Source: Hoeflea sp.
GTDB taxonomy: Bacteria > Pseudomonadota > Alphaproteobacteria > Rhizobiales > Rhizobiaceae
Assembly: GCA_020637795.1 (NCBI GenBank)
Contig: JACKJT010000001.1
Span: forward strand, 186,001 to 250,000
DNA: 64,000 nt
Reading direction: 5' to 3'
The first letter of the stretch is position 1. Every line of letters starts with the position of its first letter. The notes below the pieces were generated by a model that was given only the letters and a program-made list of their open reading frames with translations, made no database searches and was not told where the DNA came from. Below, piece after piece: positions 18,417-27,210 of the stretch. Both the position numbers and the translations under genes were made by a program.

Positions 18417-19640
18417 ATGACGATCCAGTTCACTTTAAAGCGCCTGCTGTCCGCATCCGTGCTGGTCACGGTGCTTTCAGGACTCGCAACGCCGGCCATG
18501 GCACTTGATGCGGATGATTTTGCAACCAGACTGTCCGCCATGACCAGCCAGACCGGCACCAGGCTGAGTTTTGCGGCGGTCGAACCGGACGGCAGCACGA
18601 TCGTGCTCAGGTCGGTGCGCGTGGATTCTCCCGGCCAACCCTCCTTCACCCTGGGCGACGTCAGCTTCAAGGGCGTCGAGGAAGAGGATGACGGCAGCTA
18701 CTTTGTCAACGAGGCGGTGTTTGCCGATATCGAGACGTCGGAAGGGGAAAACACGGTCTCCATCGACGGGTTAGAGATATGCGGCCTGACGGTTCCCGCC
18801 GATGGCGCTGCCGGCGGGCTCGACAGCATGCTTTGGTACGAGGGCTTGTCGACCGGCGAGATCAGCGTCGAGAATAAAGGCGTTACCGTGTTCTCGATGG
18901 CGGGCCTCGATCTGGATGTCGAGCGGGCCGAGGATGCGCCACAGGTCAAGGTCAAGATGACCGGATCGGACCTGGAGATCGATCTGAGCAAGGTCGACGA
19001 CCCGAAGGCAAAGGATGCCTTGAAACAGCTTGGCTACGAGACCGTGACGGGCGACCTGAAGCTGGATGGGTCCTGGGACAGTCAGTCCGGGATCATCAAT
19101 CTCGAGGAATACTCGCTTGCCCTGGACGACGTCGGGCGGCTGGCGCTTTCGCTTGAAATCTCCGGCTACACGGCCGAATTCATCAAGTCGATGCAGCAGG
19201 CACAGACCGCGGCAGCGGCCAATCCCGACCCGCAGGCGGCTCAGCAGGCCATGGGATTTGCGATGCTGGGCATGCTGCAGCAACTCAGCTTCAAGTCCGC
19301 CTCGCTGCGCTTCGACGACGCATCGGTGACCGAACGGGCGCTGGAATTCGCAGGCAAGAAACAGGGCGTCACCGGCGAGCAGATGCGCCAGGCAGTGAAA
19401 TTCATGCTGCCGCTGGCTCTGGGGCAGCTCGGCATTCCGGCGCTGCAACAGCAGATTTCGGCTGCGGCAAGCGTCTATCTCGACAATCCGCAGAACATCA
19501 CCATCACGGCCACGCCCGCCGAGCCGGTCGCCGTGCCGGTGCTCATGGGTGCAGGAATGGGCGATCCGCGCACGCTGGTTGACTTGCTCAACGTGCAAGT
19601 CAACGCCAACAAGCCGGTCGAGCTCTGCTGCAAGCAGTAA
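18417..19640 (+). CDS. Unknown exported protein, 407 aa
   Basis: I do not recognise this protein. It begins with a Sec signal peptide (LLSASVLVTVLSGLATPAMA, cleavage near residue 29), so it is periplasmic or surface-exposed. The mature part is acidic and rich in alternating hydrophobic residues, suggesting beta structure. An Ala/Gln-rich stretch (QAQTAAAANPDPQAAQQAMG) lies near residues 260-285. It ends in CCKQ. AAAGGAA precedes the ATG at 18417. The mixed beta and amphipathic pattern could fit a lipid-binding or AsmA-like fold, but nothing proves it. Confidence 0.75.
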   Translation: MTIQFTLKRLLSASVLVTVLSGLATPAMALDADDFATRLSAMTSQTGTRLSFAAVEPDGSTIVLRSVRVDSPGQPSFTLGDVSFKGVEEEDDGSYFVNEAVFADIETSEGENTVSIDGLEICGLTVPADGAAGGLDSMLWYEGLSTGEISVENKGVTVFSMAGLDLDVERAEDAPQVKVKMTGSDLEIDLSKVDDPKAKDALKQLGYETVTGDLKLDGSWDSQSGIINLEEYSLALDDVGRLALSLEISGYTAEFIKSMQQAQTAAAANPDPQAAQQAMGFAMLGMLQQLSFKSASLRFDDASVTERALEFAGKKQGVTGEQMRQAVKFMLPLALGQLGIPALQQQISAAASVYLDNPQNITITATPAEPVAVPVLMGAGMGDPRTLVDLLNVQVNANKPVELCCKQ

Positions 19641-19828
19641 CGACGGCCGCCGCCCCAAAGAATGGCCAAATAAGCTTGGCGGCGGATCGTCACGGCCGAT
19701 ACGATTGGCCGATCAATCGGGTTGCTTGTTCGCCGCCGCGGGCGCAGGGTGAATTCCGAACGCTCAGCGAATTGCCGCCCGATCCGGTGCGCCGTTCGCC
19801 CTCCTCTCACCCGCACTGGACCCGTCAC

Positions 19829-19984
19829 ATGATCCGTTTCAAGGCCAACGCGCCGGCTGAAAAGCCTGCGCCCGCATCCGCCGCCAAAGCCGAAAAACCC
19901 GCCGGCAAGGCCAAGGCGGGCAAATCGGCTCCGAAGGAGGAGCTGCTCGATCTCGGCCAGGCGACGCAGGATTCCAAGGACTGA
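19829..19984 (+). CDS. Small Ala/Lys-rich protein, 51 aa
   Basis: A 51-residue protein of low complexity: an N-terminal MIRFKANAPAEKPAPAS, then Ala/Lys/Gly repeats, ending in an acidic tail (KEELLDLGQATQDSKD). It has no signal peptide or membrane segment. A strong terminator follows about 30 bases after the stop, which supports a real short transcript. Similar short Ala/Lys-rich proteins are found in rhizobia without a known role. The start codon is unsure because no clear ribosome site precedes it. Confidence 0.5.
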   Translation: MIRFKANAPAEKPAPASAAKAEKPAGKAKAGKSAPKEELLDLGQATQDSKD

Positions 19985-20012
19985 ACGGGAAGATCCCGAG
20001 ACATATCCAGCG

Positions 20013-20055
20013 CAAAAAAGCCCGGAAAACCAGATGGTTGCCCGGGCTTCTTGAT
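20013..20055. terminator. Bidirectional rho-independent terminator
   Basis: AAGCCCGG and CCGGGCTT arms are separated by about 16 bases, with an A tract on the left and a T-rich run on the right. It sits between the small gene ending at 19984 (plus) and aspS ending at 20076 (minus), and can stop both. Confidence 0.85.
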
Positions 20056-20075
20056 AATTTGAGTCGGCTTGCGCT

Positions 20076-21863
20076 CTATTCAGCCTTTGCCGGAATGGCG
20101 CGCAGCGACAGTTCACGCATCTGCGCCGGCGAGGCCGGGCTCGGAGCGCCCATCAACAGGTCCTGGGCCTGCTGGTTCATCGGGAACAGCGCCACTTCGC
20201 GCAGGTTCTTGGCGCCGACGATCAGCATGATGACGCGGTCGACACCGGCCGCCATGCCGCCATGGGGAGGCGCGCCATACTGGAAGGCGCGGTAGAGACC
20301 GCCGAAGCGCTCCTCGACATCGGCCTGGCTCAGTCCAACCTTCTCAAACGCCTTGACCATCAGTTCGGGCGACTGGTTCCGGATCGAGCCCGACGCGATT
20401 TCGAAGCCGTTGCAGACGAGGTCGTACTGGTAGGCCTTCAGCGTCAGCGGATCCTGGGTCTCAAGCGCTTCCATGCCGCCCTGCGGCATCGAGAACGGGT
20501 TGTGGGCGAACTCGACCTTCTTGGCGTCCTCGTCCCATTCGTAGAACGGGAAATCGACGATCCAGCACAGCTCGAAGCGGTCCTGGTCGACAAGGTTGAG
20601 TTCCTCGCCGGCACGGGTGCGGGCGTCGCCTGCGAACTTGGCGAACTTGGCCGGGTCGCCGGCGGCGAAGAAGCAGGCATCGCCATCGTCAAGGCCCATC
20701 TGGACGCGGATCGCCTCGGTGCGCTCCGGACCGATGTTCTTGGCGATCGGGCCGGCGCCTTCGAGCGTATCGCCTTCCTTGCGCCAGAAGATGTAGCCCA
20801 GGCCCGGCTGGCCCTGGCCCTGTGCCCAGGAATTCATCCGGTCGCAGAAGGCGCGGGAGCCGCCGGTCTTGGCGGGAATCGCCCAGACCTCGACCTTGGG
20901 ATTGTTGGCGATCATGCCGGCGAAGACCTTGAAGCCGGAGCCGGCGAAATGCTCGGTGACGGCCTGCATCTCGATCGGGTTTCTCAGGTCCGGCTTGTCG
21001 GTGCCGTAGGTGCGCATCGCCTCGTCATAGGGAATCCGGCGGAATTCCTGCGTCACCGGCTTGCCTTCGGCAAATTCCTCGAAGACGCCACGCATCACCG
21101 GCTCCATCGTGTCCCAGACATCTTCCTGGGTGACGAAGCTCATTTCGAGGTCGAGCTGGTAGAACTCGCCCGGCAGCCGGTCGGCGCGCGGGTCCTCGTC
21201 GCGGAAGCACGGCGCGATCTGGAAGTAGCGGTCGAAACCAGCGACCATCAGGAGCTGCTTGTACTGCTGCGGCGCCTGCGGCAGCGCGTAAAACTGGCCG
21301 GGATGGATGCGGCTCGGCACCAGGAAGTCGCGCGCGCCCTCGGGCGACGAGGCGGTCAGGATCGGGGTCGCGTATTCGGCGAAACCGATCTCGGTCATGC
21401 GCCGGCGCATGTCGGCGATCACCTTGGTGCGGGTGACGATGTTCCGGTGCAACGTCTCGCGGCGCAGATCGAGGAAGCGGTACTTCAGCCGCACGTCCTC
21501 GGGATAGTCCGGCTCGCCGAACACCGGCAGCGGCAATTCCTTGGCGGACGACAGGATTTCGATTTCCTGGGCGAAAACCTCGATCTCGCCGGTGCCGAGA
21601 TTGGGGTTGATGGTGTCAACCATGCGTTCCTTGACCAGGCCATCGACGCGGATCACCCATTCGCCGCGGACGGTCTCGGCCGCCTTGAAGGCAGGCGAAT
21701 CCGGATCGGCGACGATCTGCGTCAGGCCGTAATGGTCGCGCAGGTCGATGAACAGCAGGCCGCCGTGGTCGCGTACGCGGTGCACCCAGCCCGAAAGCCG
21801 GACGGTGGCGCCCGCATCGCTCTTGCGGAGCGCGGCGCAGGTGTGGGAACGGTAGCGATGCAT
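20076..21863 (-). CDS. aspS: Aspartyl-tRNA synthetase
   Basis: Class II synthetase charging tRNA-Asp. The 595 residues start MHRYRSHTCAALRKS and contain the OB-fold anticodon domain (VRLSGWVHRVRDHGGLLFID), motif 2 (CFRDEDPRADRLPGEFYQLD), the bacterial GAD insertion and motif 3 (GGMAAGVDRVIMLIVGAKNL). In alphaproteobacteria lacking AsnRS this enzyme is often non-discriminating and also makes Asp-tRNA-Asn for GatCAB; that is not testable here. GAGGA lies 6 bases before the ATG at 21863. It is divergent from the MFS gene. Confidence 0.96.
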   Translation of the reverse strand: MHRYRSHTCAALRKSDAGATVRLSGWVHRVRDHGGLLFIDLRDHYGLTQIVADPDSPAFKAAETVRGEWVIRVDGLVKERMVDTINPNLGTGEIEVFAQEIEILSSAKELPLPVFGEPDYPEDVRLKYRFLDLRRETLHRNIVTRTKVIADMRRRMTEIGFAEYATPILTASSPEGARDFLVPSRIHPGQFYALPQAPQQYKQLLMVAGFDRYFQIAPCFRDEDPRADRLPGEFYQLDLEMSFVTQEDVWDTMEPVMRGVFEEFAEGKPVTQEFRRIPYDEAMRTYGTDKPDLRNPIEMQAVTEHFAGSGFKVFAGMIANNPKVEVWAIPAKTGGSRAFCDRMNSWAQGQGQPGLGYIFWRKEGDTLEGAGPIAKNIGPERTEAIRVQMGLDDGDACFFAAGDPAKFAKFAGDARTRAGEELNLVDQDRFELCWIVDFPFYEWDEDAKKVEFAHNPFSMPQGGMEALETQDPLTLKAYQYDLVCNGFEIASGSIRNQSPELMVKAFEKVGLSQADVEERFGGLYRAFQYGAPPHGGMAAGVDRVIMLIVGAKNLREVALFPMNQQAQDLLMGAPSPASPAQMRELSLRAIPAKAE

Positions 21864-22096
21864 GGCATATCCTCGGTGGCTGGACCAATGGCTGGAAACG
21901 GTGGCTCGGCAGGGTGCGAAACAAACGCACATCGCAGCCTCGGCGCACGGTAAAAATCGCGCGGAAAAGCGCATGACCCACCCGGTTTGTCAAGGCGAAA
22001 CGGCGCAATCGGCCTGTGCATTGGCGGGATTTCATCACGACGGCCGGACAAAATAGATGTAGGAGTAGGCTTCCTGTTTCCCGCATCCGGCATGTC

Positions 22097-23380
22097 ATGC
22101 ACTCGCTCCGTCCCCTGATCCCGCTCCTGACCACCGCCGGCGTGCTGCTGGCGGGCAACGGATTGCAGGGCACGCTGATCTCGTTGCGCGGCTCGATCGA
22201 GGGGTTTTCGCCCACCGTCATCGGGCTTTCCGGCGCCGGCTACTATCTGGGCTTCATCATCGGCTGCTGGATCACGCCGCGGCTCCTGCGGACCTCCGGC
22301 CACATTCGCGCCTTCGCCGCCATGGCCGCGGTCGCGGCTTGCGCCTCGCTTGCCATGGTGATGGTGATCGACCCGTTCTTCTGGTTCCTGATGCGGCTCG
22401 TCACCGGTCTCTGCTTCGCCTCGCTGTTCGCCAATGTTGAAAGCTGGATCAATTCGCAGACCACCAACTCCAACAGGGCCAGGACGCTCGCGATCTACCG
22501 GTTCGTCGATCTGGGCGCGGTGACGCTGTCGCAATACATGATGCCGGTGTTCGGGATAAACGGCTTCGAAATCTTCGCGGTGATGACCATGCTCATCATC
22601 CTGTCGATCGTGCCGGTGTCGCTTGCCGACCGGTCCAATCCGGAAGCGCCCGCACCCTTCTCCTTCAGCCCGAAACGATTGTGGCTGGTCTCGCCACTGG
22701 CCTCGGCCGGCGCCATCACCGTCGGGCTGACCACGGCCTCATTTCGCGCGGTGGGGCCGCTCTACGCCGAAAGCCTAGGCTTGCAGGTCGCCGACATCGC
22801 CTCGTTCATGAGCGCCGGGATCATCGGCGGCATCGTGCTGCAGTATCCGCTCGGCTATCTCTCCGACAGGATCGGCCGCCGCTCGGTGCTGCTGCTGGCG
22901 ACCAGCGGCTCGACGCTGTGCGGCCTGTTCATGGTACTGTTCGCCGGCAGCGGCGTCGCGCTCAACCTGATCGGCATCTTCCTGTGGGGCGCCTTCACCC
23001 TGCCGCTCTATTCGCTCTCGGCGGCGCATGCCAACGACAAGGCCGAGGCCGGCGAGTACGTGCAGATTGCATCCGGGCTGATGTTCTTCTGGGCCATCGG
23101 CGCGTCGATCGGGCCGTTGCTGTCGGCCGTGCTGGTCGACTGGCTCGGCGCATCGGCGTTCTTCAGCTTCATCTGCTCGATGCACGGCGCCTTCGTTCTC
23201 TACACCCTGGTGCGGATCATGCGCGGTTCACCCGACGAACCGGAACGCGGCCGGTTTGCCGGATTGCTGCGCACATCGCCGGTTTTTGCACGCATGGCGG
23301 CCCAATCGGTCGACCGCGACAGGCGGCCCGGCAAGAAAGACGCTTCCGGGGGAGAAGACAAACCGGAAAATTCCCGCTAA
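22097..23380 (+). CDS. MFS transporter (YcaD-like)
   Basis: A 427-residue major-facilitator permease with twelve predicted helices. The family loop motif appears between TM8 and TM9 as GYLSDRIGRRSVLLLATSG. The N-terminal half starts LRPLIPLLTTAGVLLAGNGL and contains GAGYYLGFIIGCW. Overall it resembles the YcaD/UMF-type transporters, whose substrate is unknown. The hydrophilic C-terminal tail (about residues 370-427) is likely cytosolic. I start at MHSLRPL (22097); the extra upstream 27 codons look non-coding. rnd follows without a gap. Confidence 0.88.
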   Translation: MHSLRPLIPLLTTAGVLLAGNGLQGTLISLRGSIEGFSPTVIGLSGAGYYLGFIIGCWITPRLLRTSGHIRAFAAMAAVAACASLAMVMVIDPFFWFLMRLVTGLCFASLFANVESWINSQTTNSNRARTLAIYRFVDLGAVTLSQYMMPVFGINGFEIFAVMTMLIILSIVPVSLADRSNPEAPAPFSFSPKRLWLVSPLASAGAITVGLTTASFRAVGPLYAESLGLQVADIASFMSAGIIGGIVLQYPLGYLSDRIGRRSVLLLATSGSTLCGLFMVLFAGSGVALNLIGIFLWGAFTLPLYSLSAAHANDKAEAGEYVQIASGLMFFWAIGASIGPLLSAVLVDWLGASAFFSFICSMHGAFVLYTLVRIMRGSPDEPERGRFAGLLRTSPVFARMAAQSVDRDRRPGKKDASGGEDKPENSR

Positions 23381-24541
23381 ATGCCAAGCATGGACATGAT
23401 AACTACGACCGAGGCGCTTGCCGCCTTCTGCGCCCGCCTCGCCAAACACGACTTCGTCACCGTTGACACCGAGTTCCTGCGTGAGACCACCTACTGGCCC
23501 GAACTGTGCCTCATCCAGATGGCCGGTCCGGACGACGAAGGCATCGTCGACCCGATGGCCAAGGGACTTGATCTCACACCGTTTTTCGAGCTGATGGCGG
23601 ACACCTCTGTGATCAAGGTGTTCCATGCGGCACGCCAGGACATCGAAATCGTGGTCAAGCTCGGCGACCTGGTTCCGCATCCGATCTTCGACACGCAGGT
23701 GGCGGCGATGGTCTGCGGATTCGGCGAATCGATTTCCTATGACCAGCTGGTCTCGCGGATCACCGGCGCGCCGATCGACAAGTCCTCGCGCTTCACCGAC
23801 TGGAGCCGCCGGCCACTGACCGACAAGCAGCTCGACTACGCGCTCGCCGACGTGACCCATCTGCGCGACGTCTACCTTGAGCTGGTCTCGCGCCTGAAAG
23901 CGGAAAACCGGGGCGATTGGGTGGCCGACGAGATGGCTGTGCTGGAAGCGCGCTCGACCTATGAAATCGAACCCGCAGACGCCTGGAAACGGCTGAAGAT
24001 GCGGGTCAAGAAGCCGGTCGAGCTCTGCGTGCTGCAGCATGTCGCAGCCTGGCGGGAACGCGAGGCGAAGTCACGCAACGTGCCGCGCGGCCGGGTGATC
24101 AAGGATGACGCGATCTACGAGGTCGCGCAGCAGCAGCCCCGGGATGCCGAGGCGCTGTCGCGGCTCAGGACCATCCCGCGCGGCTGGGAACGCTCGCAGC
24201 AGGGCGCCACGCTGGTCGAGATCGTCAACGAGGCGCTCGAGACGCCGAAGGAGGCGATGCCGCGCCTGCCCCGCCAGAAGCAGACGCCCGAGGGCGCGCA
24301 GGCCTCGATCGAGCTGTTGCGCGTGCTCCTGAAGCTGACCGTGGAAAAGGAAAACGTTGCGGCCAAGATCATCGCCAACGCGGATGATCTTGAAGCCATC
24401 GCGGTGGACGGCGAAGACGCGGACGTGCCTGCGCTCAAGGGCTGGCGCCGTGAGCTGTTCGGCGAGCGAGCGCTCAAGCTGATCCGCGGCGAACTGGCGC
24501 TGCGGTTCGCCAACAAGAAGGTCGAGGCAGTGGAGCTTTAA
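23381..24541 (+). CDS. rnd: Ribonuclease D
   Basis: 3'-5' exoribonuclease taking part in tRNA and stable-RNA 3' maturation. The 386 residues contain the DEDDy exonuclease core: FVTVDTEFLRETTYWPELCL (first Asp and Glu), VFHAARQDIEIVVKLGD (second Asp) and DKQLDYALADVTHLRDVYLE (Tyr and last Asp). One HRDC domain around residues 210-290 follows, then a less conserved tail. The ATG directly follows the MFS stop, so the genes are coupled; a second ATG 9 bases later is equally possible. Confidence 0.94.
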   Translation: MPSMDMITTTEALAAFCARLAKHDFVTVDTEFLRETTYWPELCLIQMAGPDDEGIVDPMAKGLDLTPFFELMADTSVIKVFHAARQDIEIVVKLGDLVPHPIFDTQVAAMVCGFGESISYDQLVSRITGAPIDKSSRFTDWSRRPLTDKQLDYALADVTHLRDVYLELVSRLKAENRGDWVADEMAVLEARSTYEIEPADAWKRLKMRVKKPVELCVLQHVAAWREREAKSRNVPRGRVIKDDAIYEVAQQQPRDAEALSRLRTIPRGWERSQQGATLVEIVNEALETPKEAMPRLPRQKQTPEGAQASIELLRVLLKLTVEKENVAAKIIANADDLEAIAVDGEDADVPALKGWRRELFGERALKLIRGELALRFANKKVEAVEL

Positions 24542-24599
24542 GCGGCCACCTGTCATCCATACCTGTCTGGAAAACCCGGCGCGGGCCGGCCGCGGTCAA

Positions 24600-24734
24600 G
24601 TGAGGCCTTTCGAGAGATCGCCCACCCGCGGAGGCGATGCGCCCGGCCCTCTCCCTCAAGGACATGACAGAGACAACGCCATCGCCGCGGGGCTGATCGC
24701 CTTGGCGATCGGACTTGGCTTTCTGGGAAGCTGA
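24600..24734 (+). CDS. Possible small membrane protein, 44 aa
   Basis: A GTG-started frame whose last 19 residues (NAIAAGLIALAIGLAFLGS) would form one transmembrane helix, preceded by a Pro/Gly/Arg-rich head. The helix-like stretch with its charged DRD edge is less random than the surrounding sequence. There is no convincing Shine-Dalgarno sequence. It is a weak candidate that needs comparison across species. Confidence 0.22.
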   Translation: MRPFERSPTRGGDAPGPLPQGHDRDNAIAAGLIALAIGLGFLGS

Positions 24735-24800
24735 CAAACCAGACATCTCAAAACCTGCGCCCCCAAAAGTGGCGCAGCGCAGCCGCATTTTCATCCCGGT

Positions 24801-24830
24801 TTGACTACATACCGACCAGTTGGTATGTAA
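24801..24830 (+). promoter_or_regulatory. TetR promoter with overlapping operator
   Basis: A -35 box TTGACT (24801-24806), a 17-base spacer and a -10 box TATGTA (24824-24829) make a good sigma-70 promoter. A palindrome TACATACC-N8-GGTATGTA (24806-24829) covers the spacer and the -10 box. Binding there would block RNA polymerase, so autorepression by the TetR protein encoded 20 bases downstream is the natural reading. Confidence 0.85.
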
Positions 24831-24849
24831 TTTTTCAAAAGGAACTCGT

Positions 24850-25470
24850 ATGCAAGCTCGACCCTCCCAAGCCAGAGAGAAACTGCTGACCTCCGCCCTG
24901 TCGGTGATCAGGGCCAAGGGCTTTTCAGCCACAAGCGTGGATGAACTCTGCGCCAATGCCGGCGTGACCAAGGGCGCGTTCTTCCATCATTTTACCAGCA
25001 AGGAAGCCCTCGGGGTCGCCGCTGCCGACTACTGGTCCGAATTCACAGGCGCCCTGTTTGCCGCGGCCCCCTATCACGATCTCGCCGATCCGCTCGACCG
25101 GGTGCTGGCCTATATCGACTTCCGGCGCCAGCTGCTGGCCGGCGAGTTGCCCGATTACACCTGCCTGGTCGGCACCATGGTGCAGGAAACCTATCTGACC
25201 GCACCCCAGATCCGCGACGCCTGCCATGCGTCGATCGAAGGGCATGCGCTGACGCTTGTGCCCGATATCCAGGCGGCGATGGATGCGCGCGGCATGCGCG
25301 ACGCCGGCTGGACCGCCGAGAGCCTGGCTTTGCACACCCAGGTGGTGCTGCAGGGGGCTTTCGTTCTTGCCAAAGCGAGGGATTCGGTTTCCGTCGCCAT
25401 CGACAGCATCAACCATCTCAAGCGTTACGTGACGCTGTTGTTTTCCCACCCCGTGGAGAAAGCCGCATGA
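24850..25470 (+). CDS. TetR/AcrR family transcriptional regulator
   Basis: A 206-residue repressor. The N-terminal HTH reads REKLLTSALSVIRAKGFSAT then VDELCANAGVTKGAFFHHFT, and the C-terminal ligand domain has the TetR_C pattern seen in YcdC/NemR-like repressors. I choose the ATG at 24850 (AAAAGGAA upstream) because the ATG at 24820 lies inside the operator and -10 box. The gene overlaps the next VOC gene by ATGA, so the two are translated together. The ligand is unknown; the neighbours suggest a reactive small molecule. Confidence 0.92.
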   Translation: MQARPSQAREKLLTSALSVIRAKGFSATSVDELCANAGVTKGAFFHHFTSKEALGVAAADYWSEFTGALFAAAPYHDLADPLDRVLAYIDFRRQLLAGELPDYTCLVGTMVQETYLTAPQIRDACHASIEGHALTLVPDIQAAMDARGMRDAGWTAESLALHTQVVLQGAFVLAKARDSVSVAIDSINHLKRYVTLLFSHPVEKAA

Positions 25471-25892
25471 GCACTCCATCCGATTACAAGCGCCTGATGC
25501 GCGGGGTGATCCCCTACGCCACTGTCAAAGGCGTCGACAGGGCCATTGAATTCTACACCCGCGCCTTTGGTGCGGTGCTCATGGGCCAGATCGTGCGGAG
25601 CAATGACGGGCGGGTGCTCAATGCGAGCATCGCCATCAATGACGGCATCGTGATGCTGATGGATCCCTTCCCCGAACACGGCACCAACCCGTCTTCGGGC
25701 AGCGATTTCCTGCTGCAACTTATCATCGCCGACGGAGACCTTTGGTGGAACCGCGCGGTGGAGGCCGGCTGCGAGGTGGTGTCACCGTTCAAGCTCGAAT
25801 TCTGGGGCGACCGCTTCGGCCGCGTCCGCGACCCGTTCGGGCTGGAATGGGCCTTCAACGAACCCGCCATCGAAAAGCAGCAGTCCGGGTGA
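25467..25892 (+). CDS. VOC family protein (glyoxalase/PhnB-like)
   Basis: A 141-residue vicinal-oxygen-chelate fold protein with the paired beta-alpha-beta-beta-beta pattern: VIPYATVKGVDRAIEFYTRA at the start and DRFGRVRDPFGLEWAFNEP at the end. It resembles PhnB/YdaE-like proteins and bleomycin-resistance-type binders rather than lactoylglutathione lyase. The substrate is unknown. It overlaps the TetR stop by four bases, so the TetR protein probably controls it. Confidence 0.88.
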   Translation: MSTPSDYKRLMRGVIPYATVKGVDRAIEFYTRAFGAVLMGQIVRSNDGRVLNASIAINDGIVMLMDPFPEHGTNPSSGSDFLLQLIIADGDLWWNRAVEAGCEVVSPFKLEFWGDRFGRVRDPFGLEWAFNEPAIEKQQSG

Positions 25893-26009
25893 GGGCCTGG
25901 CGAGAAGTTCGAAAAGGCCCAGACGGCTTCAAGTTATCCTTCGCACCGCGCCGCAAAAGACGGCTGGGGCCGACACAACCGAGAGAGCGGACAACGAAAG
26001 AAGACGGCA

Positions 26010-26225
26010 ATGAGCTTTCAGGCCTATCTCGACACCATCAAGGCGCGCACCGGCAAGACACCGGACGATTTCCGTAAGCTTGCAGAAGAGCTGGGACTGC
26101 TCGACGGCGGCAAGGTCGCAAAGGGCGTCAAGGCGGGCGACGTGATTGCCTGGCTCAAGGACGACTTCGATCTCGGCCGCGGCCACGCCATGGCAATCTG
26201 GGCACTGTTTTCCAACATCAAGTAG
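26010..26225 (+). CDS. DUF4287 domain-containing protein
   Basis: A 71-residue protein that matches DUF4287 along its whole length (MSFQAYLDTIKARTGKTPDD, then GDVIAWLKDDFDLGRGHAMA). It is small, soluble and helical with no known activity; family members often sit beside VOC and AHSA1 genes, as here. It lies 117 bases after the first VOC gene and 38 bases before the second. Confidence 0.85.
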   Translation: MSFQAYLDTIKARTGKTPDDFRKLAEELGLLDGGKVAKGVKAGDVIAWLKDDFDLGRGHAMAIWALFSNIK

Positions 26226-26263
26226 ATGCCGGCCAAATGATCTGAGCGAACGGGAGCATTGAA

Positions 26264-27190
26264 GTGACAGGTTCCGACCGACAATCCACGCAGGTTATCA
26301 CCCCATTCATCTGGTTCGACTGCGAGGCCGAAGATGCCGCCAGGCTCTACACCAGCCTGTTTCCCAACAGCCGCATCACCCAGGTCAGCCACTATCGTGG
26401 AGAAGGCGAACACATCCACGGCCAACCGGCCGGCAAGGTGATGGTGGCGAGCTTTGAACTCGACGGCCATCGCTTTTCAGCCATCAATGGCGGACCGGTG
26501 TTCAAGCCGAACCCGTCGATCTCGTTCTCTGTCCATCTCGACAGTCACGAGAAGGTCGATGTGCTGTGGAAAGGGCTGAGCGTTGGCGGTCAGGTGCTGA
26601 TGCCGCTCGAAGCCTATCCGTGGAGCCCGCGCTATGGGTGGCTGAGCGACCGTTACGGCGTCTCCTGGCAGATTGCTGTCTCGGACAAGCCTGCGGAACG
26701 CCAGAGCATCATCCCGTCGCTGCTGTTCACCGGCGACGGCGATGGCCGCGCCGCCGAGGCGATTGACCTTTACACCTCGATATTCCCCGACTCGACCCCA
26801 GGCATGGTGCAGTATCGCGACGGCAGGGACGGGACGCTTGGCACATCGGTGCTGTTCGGCCGGATCAGCCTGTTCGGCCAGATCTTCAACATCATGGATG
26901 GCGACGGTCCGCACGATTTCACCTTCAACGAGGCCGTTTCGCTGATGGTCTCCTGCGAAACCCAGGCCGAAGTTGACCACTACTGGGATGCACTGACAGC
27001 CGAAGGTGGTTCGGACGGCCGGTGCGGCTGGGTGAAGGACAGGTTCGGCGTATCCTGGCAGCTTGTCCCCACGGCTCTGCCGCGGCTGATGTCGTCGCCG
27101 GATCGCGCCTTGGCAAGCCGTGTCACGCAGGCGATGCTGAAGATGAACAAGATCGATATCGCAACTCTTGAGGCGGCAGCCCGAGCTTAA
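26264..27190 (+). CDS. VOC/PhnB-like protein with two 3-demethylubiquinone methyltransferase-type domains
   Basis: A 308-residue protein made of two PhnB-like VOC repeats: residues about 10-140 (TPFIWFDCEAEDAARLYTSL, then GWLSDRYGVSWQIAVSD) and about 150-290 (IPSLLFTGDGDGRAAEAIDL, then GWVKDRFGVSWQLVPTA). The DRFGVSWQ signature ends each repeat. Such proteins are annotated after 3-demethylubiquinone-9 3-methyltransferase but lack a SAM site, so no methyltransferase activity is expected. Translation starts at GTG (26264) with GGGAG upstream. Confidence 0.87.
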   Translation: MTGSDRQSTQVITPFIWFDCEAEDAARLYTSLFPNSRITQVSHYRGEGEHIHGQPAGKVMVASFELDGHRFSAINGGPVFKPNPSISFSVHLDSHEKVDVLWKGLSVGGQVLMPLEAYPWSPRYGWLSDRYGVSWQIAVSDKPAERQSIIPSLLFTGDGDGRAAEAIDLYTSIFPDSTPGMVQYRDGRDGTLGTSVLFGRISLFGQIFNIMDGDGPHDFTFNEAVSLMVSCETQAEVDHYWDALTAEGGSDGRCGWVKDRFGVSWQLVPTALPRLMSSPDRALASRVTQAMLKMNKIDIATLEAAARA

Positions 27191-27210
27191 ACAGAAAAGG
27201 GAGAATGACC

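Larger units (their letters stand above)
24542..24849. other. Gap between rnd and the TetR gene
   Basis: This 308-base gap holds the TetR promoter and operator at its right end. It also holds one possible 44-residue frame from a GTG at 24600 to 24734, ending in a hydrophobic stretch (NAIAAGLIALAIGLAFLGS). The frame lacks a ribosome site, so I list it as a candidate only. I see no RNA gene. Confidence 0.5.

Noticed and set aside
24820..24849. ATG at 24820 as TetR start
   Set aside because: It lies inside the -10 box and operator; the ATG at 24850 has AAAAGGAA upstream.
26264..27190. Ubiquinone methyltransferase role for the double-VOC protein
   Set aside because: It has VOC folds but no SAM-binding motif; the database name is historical.
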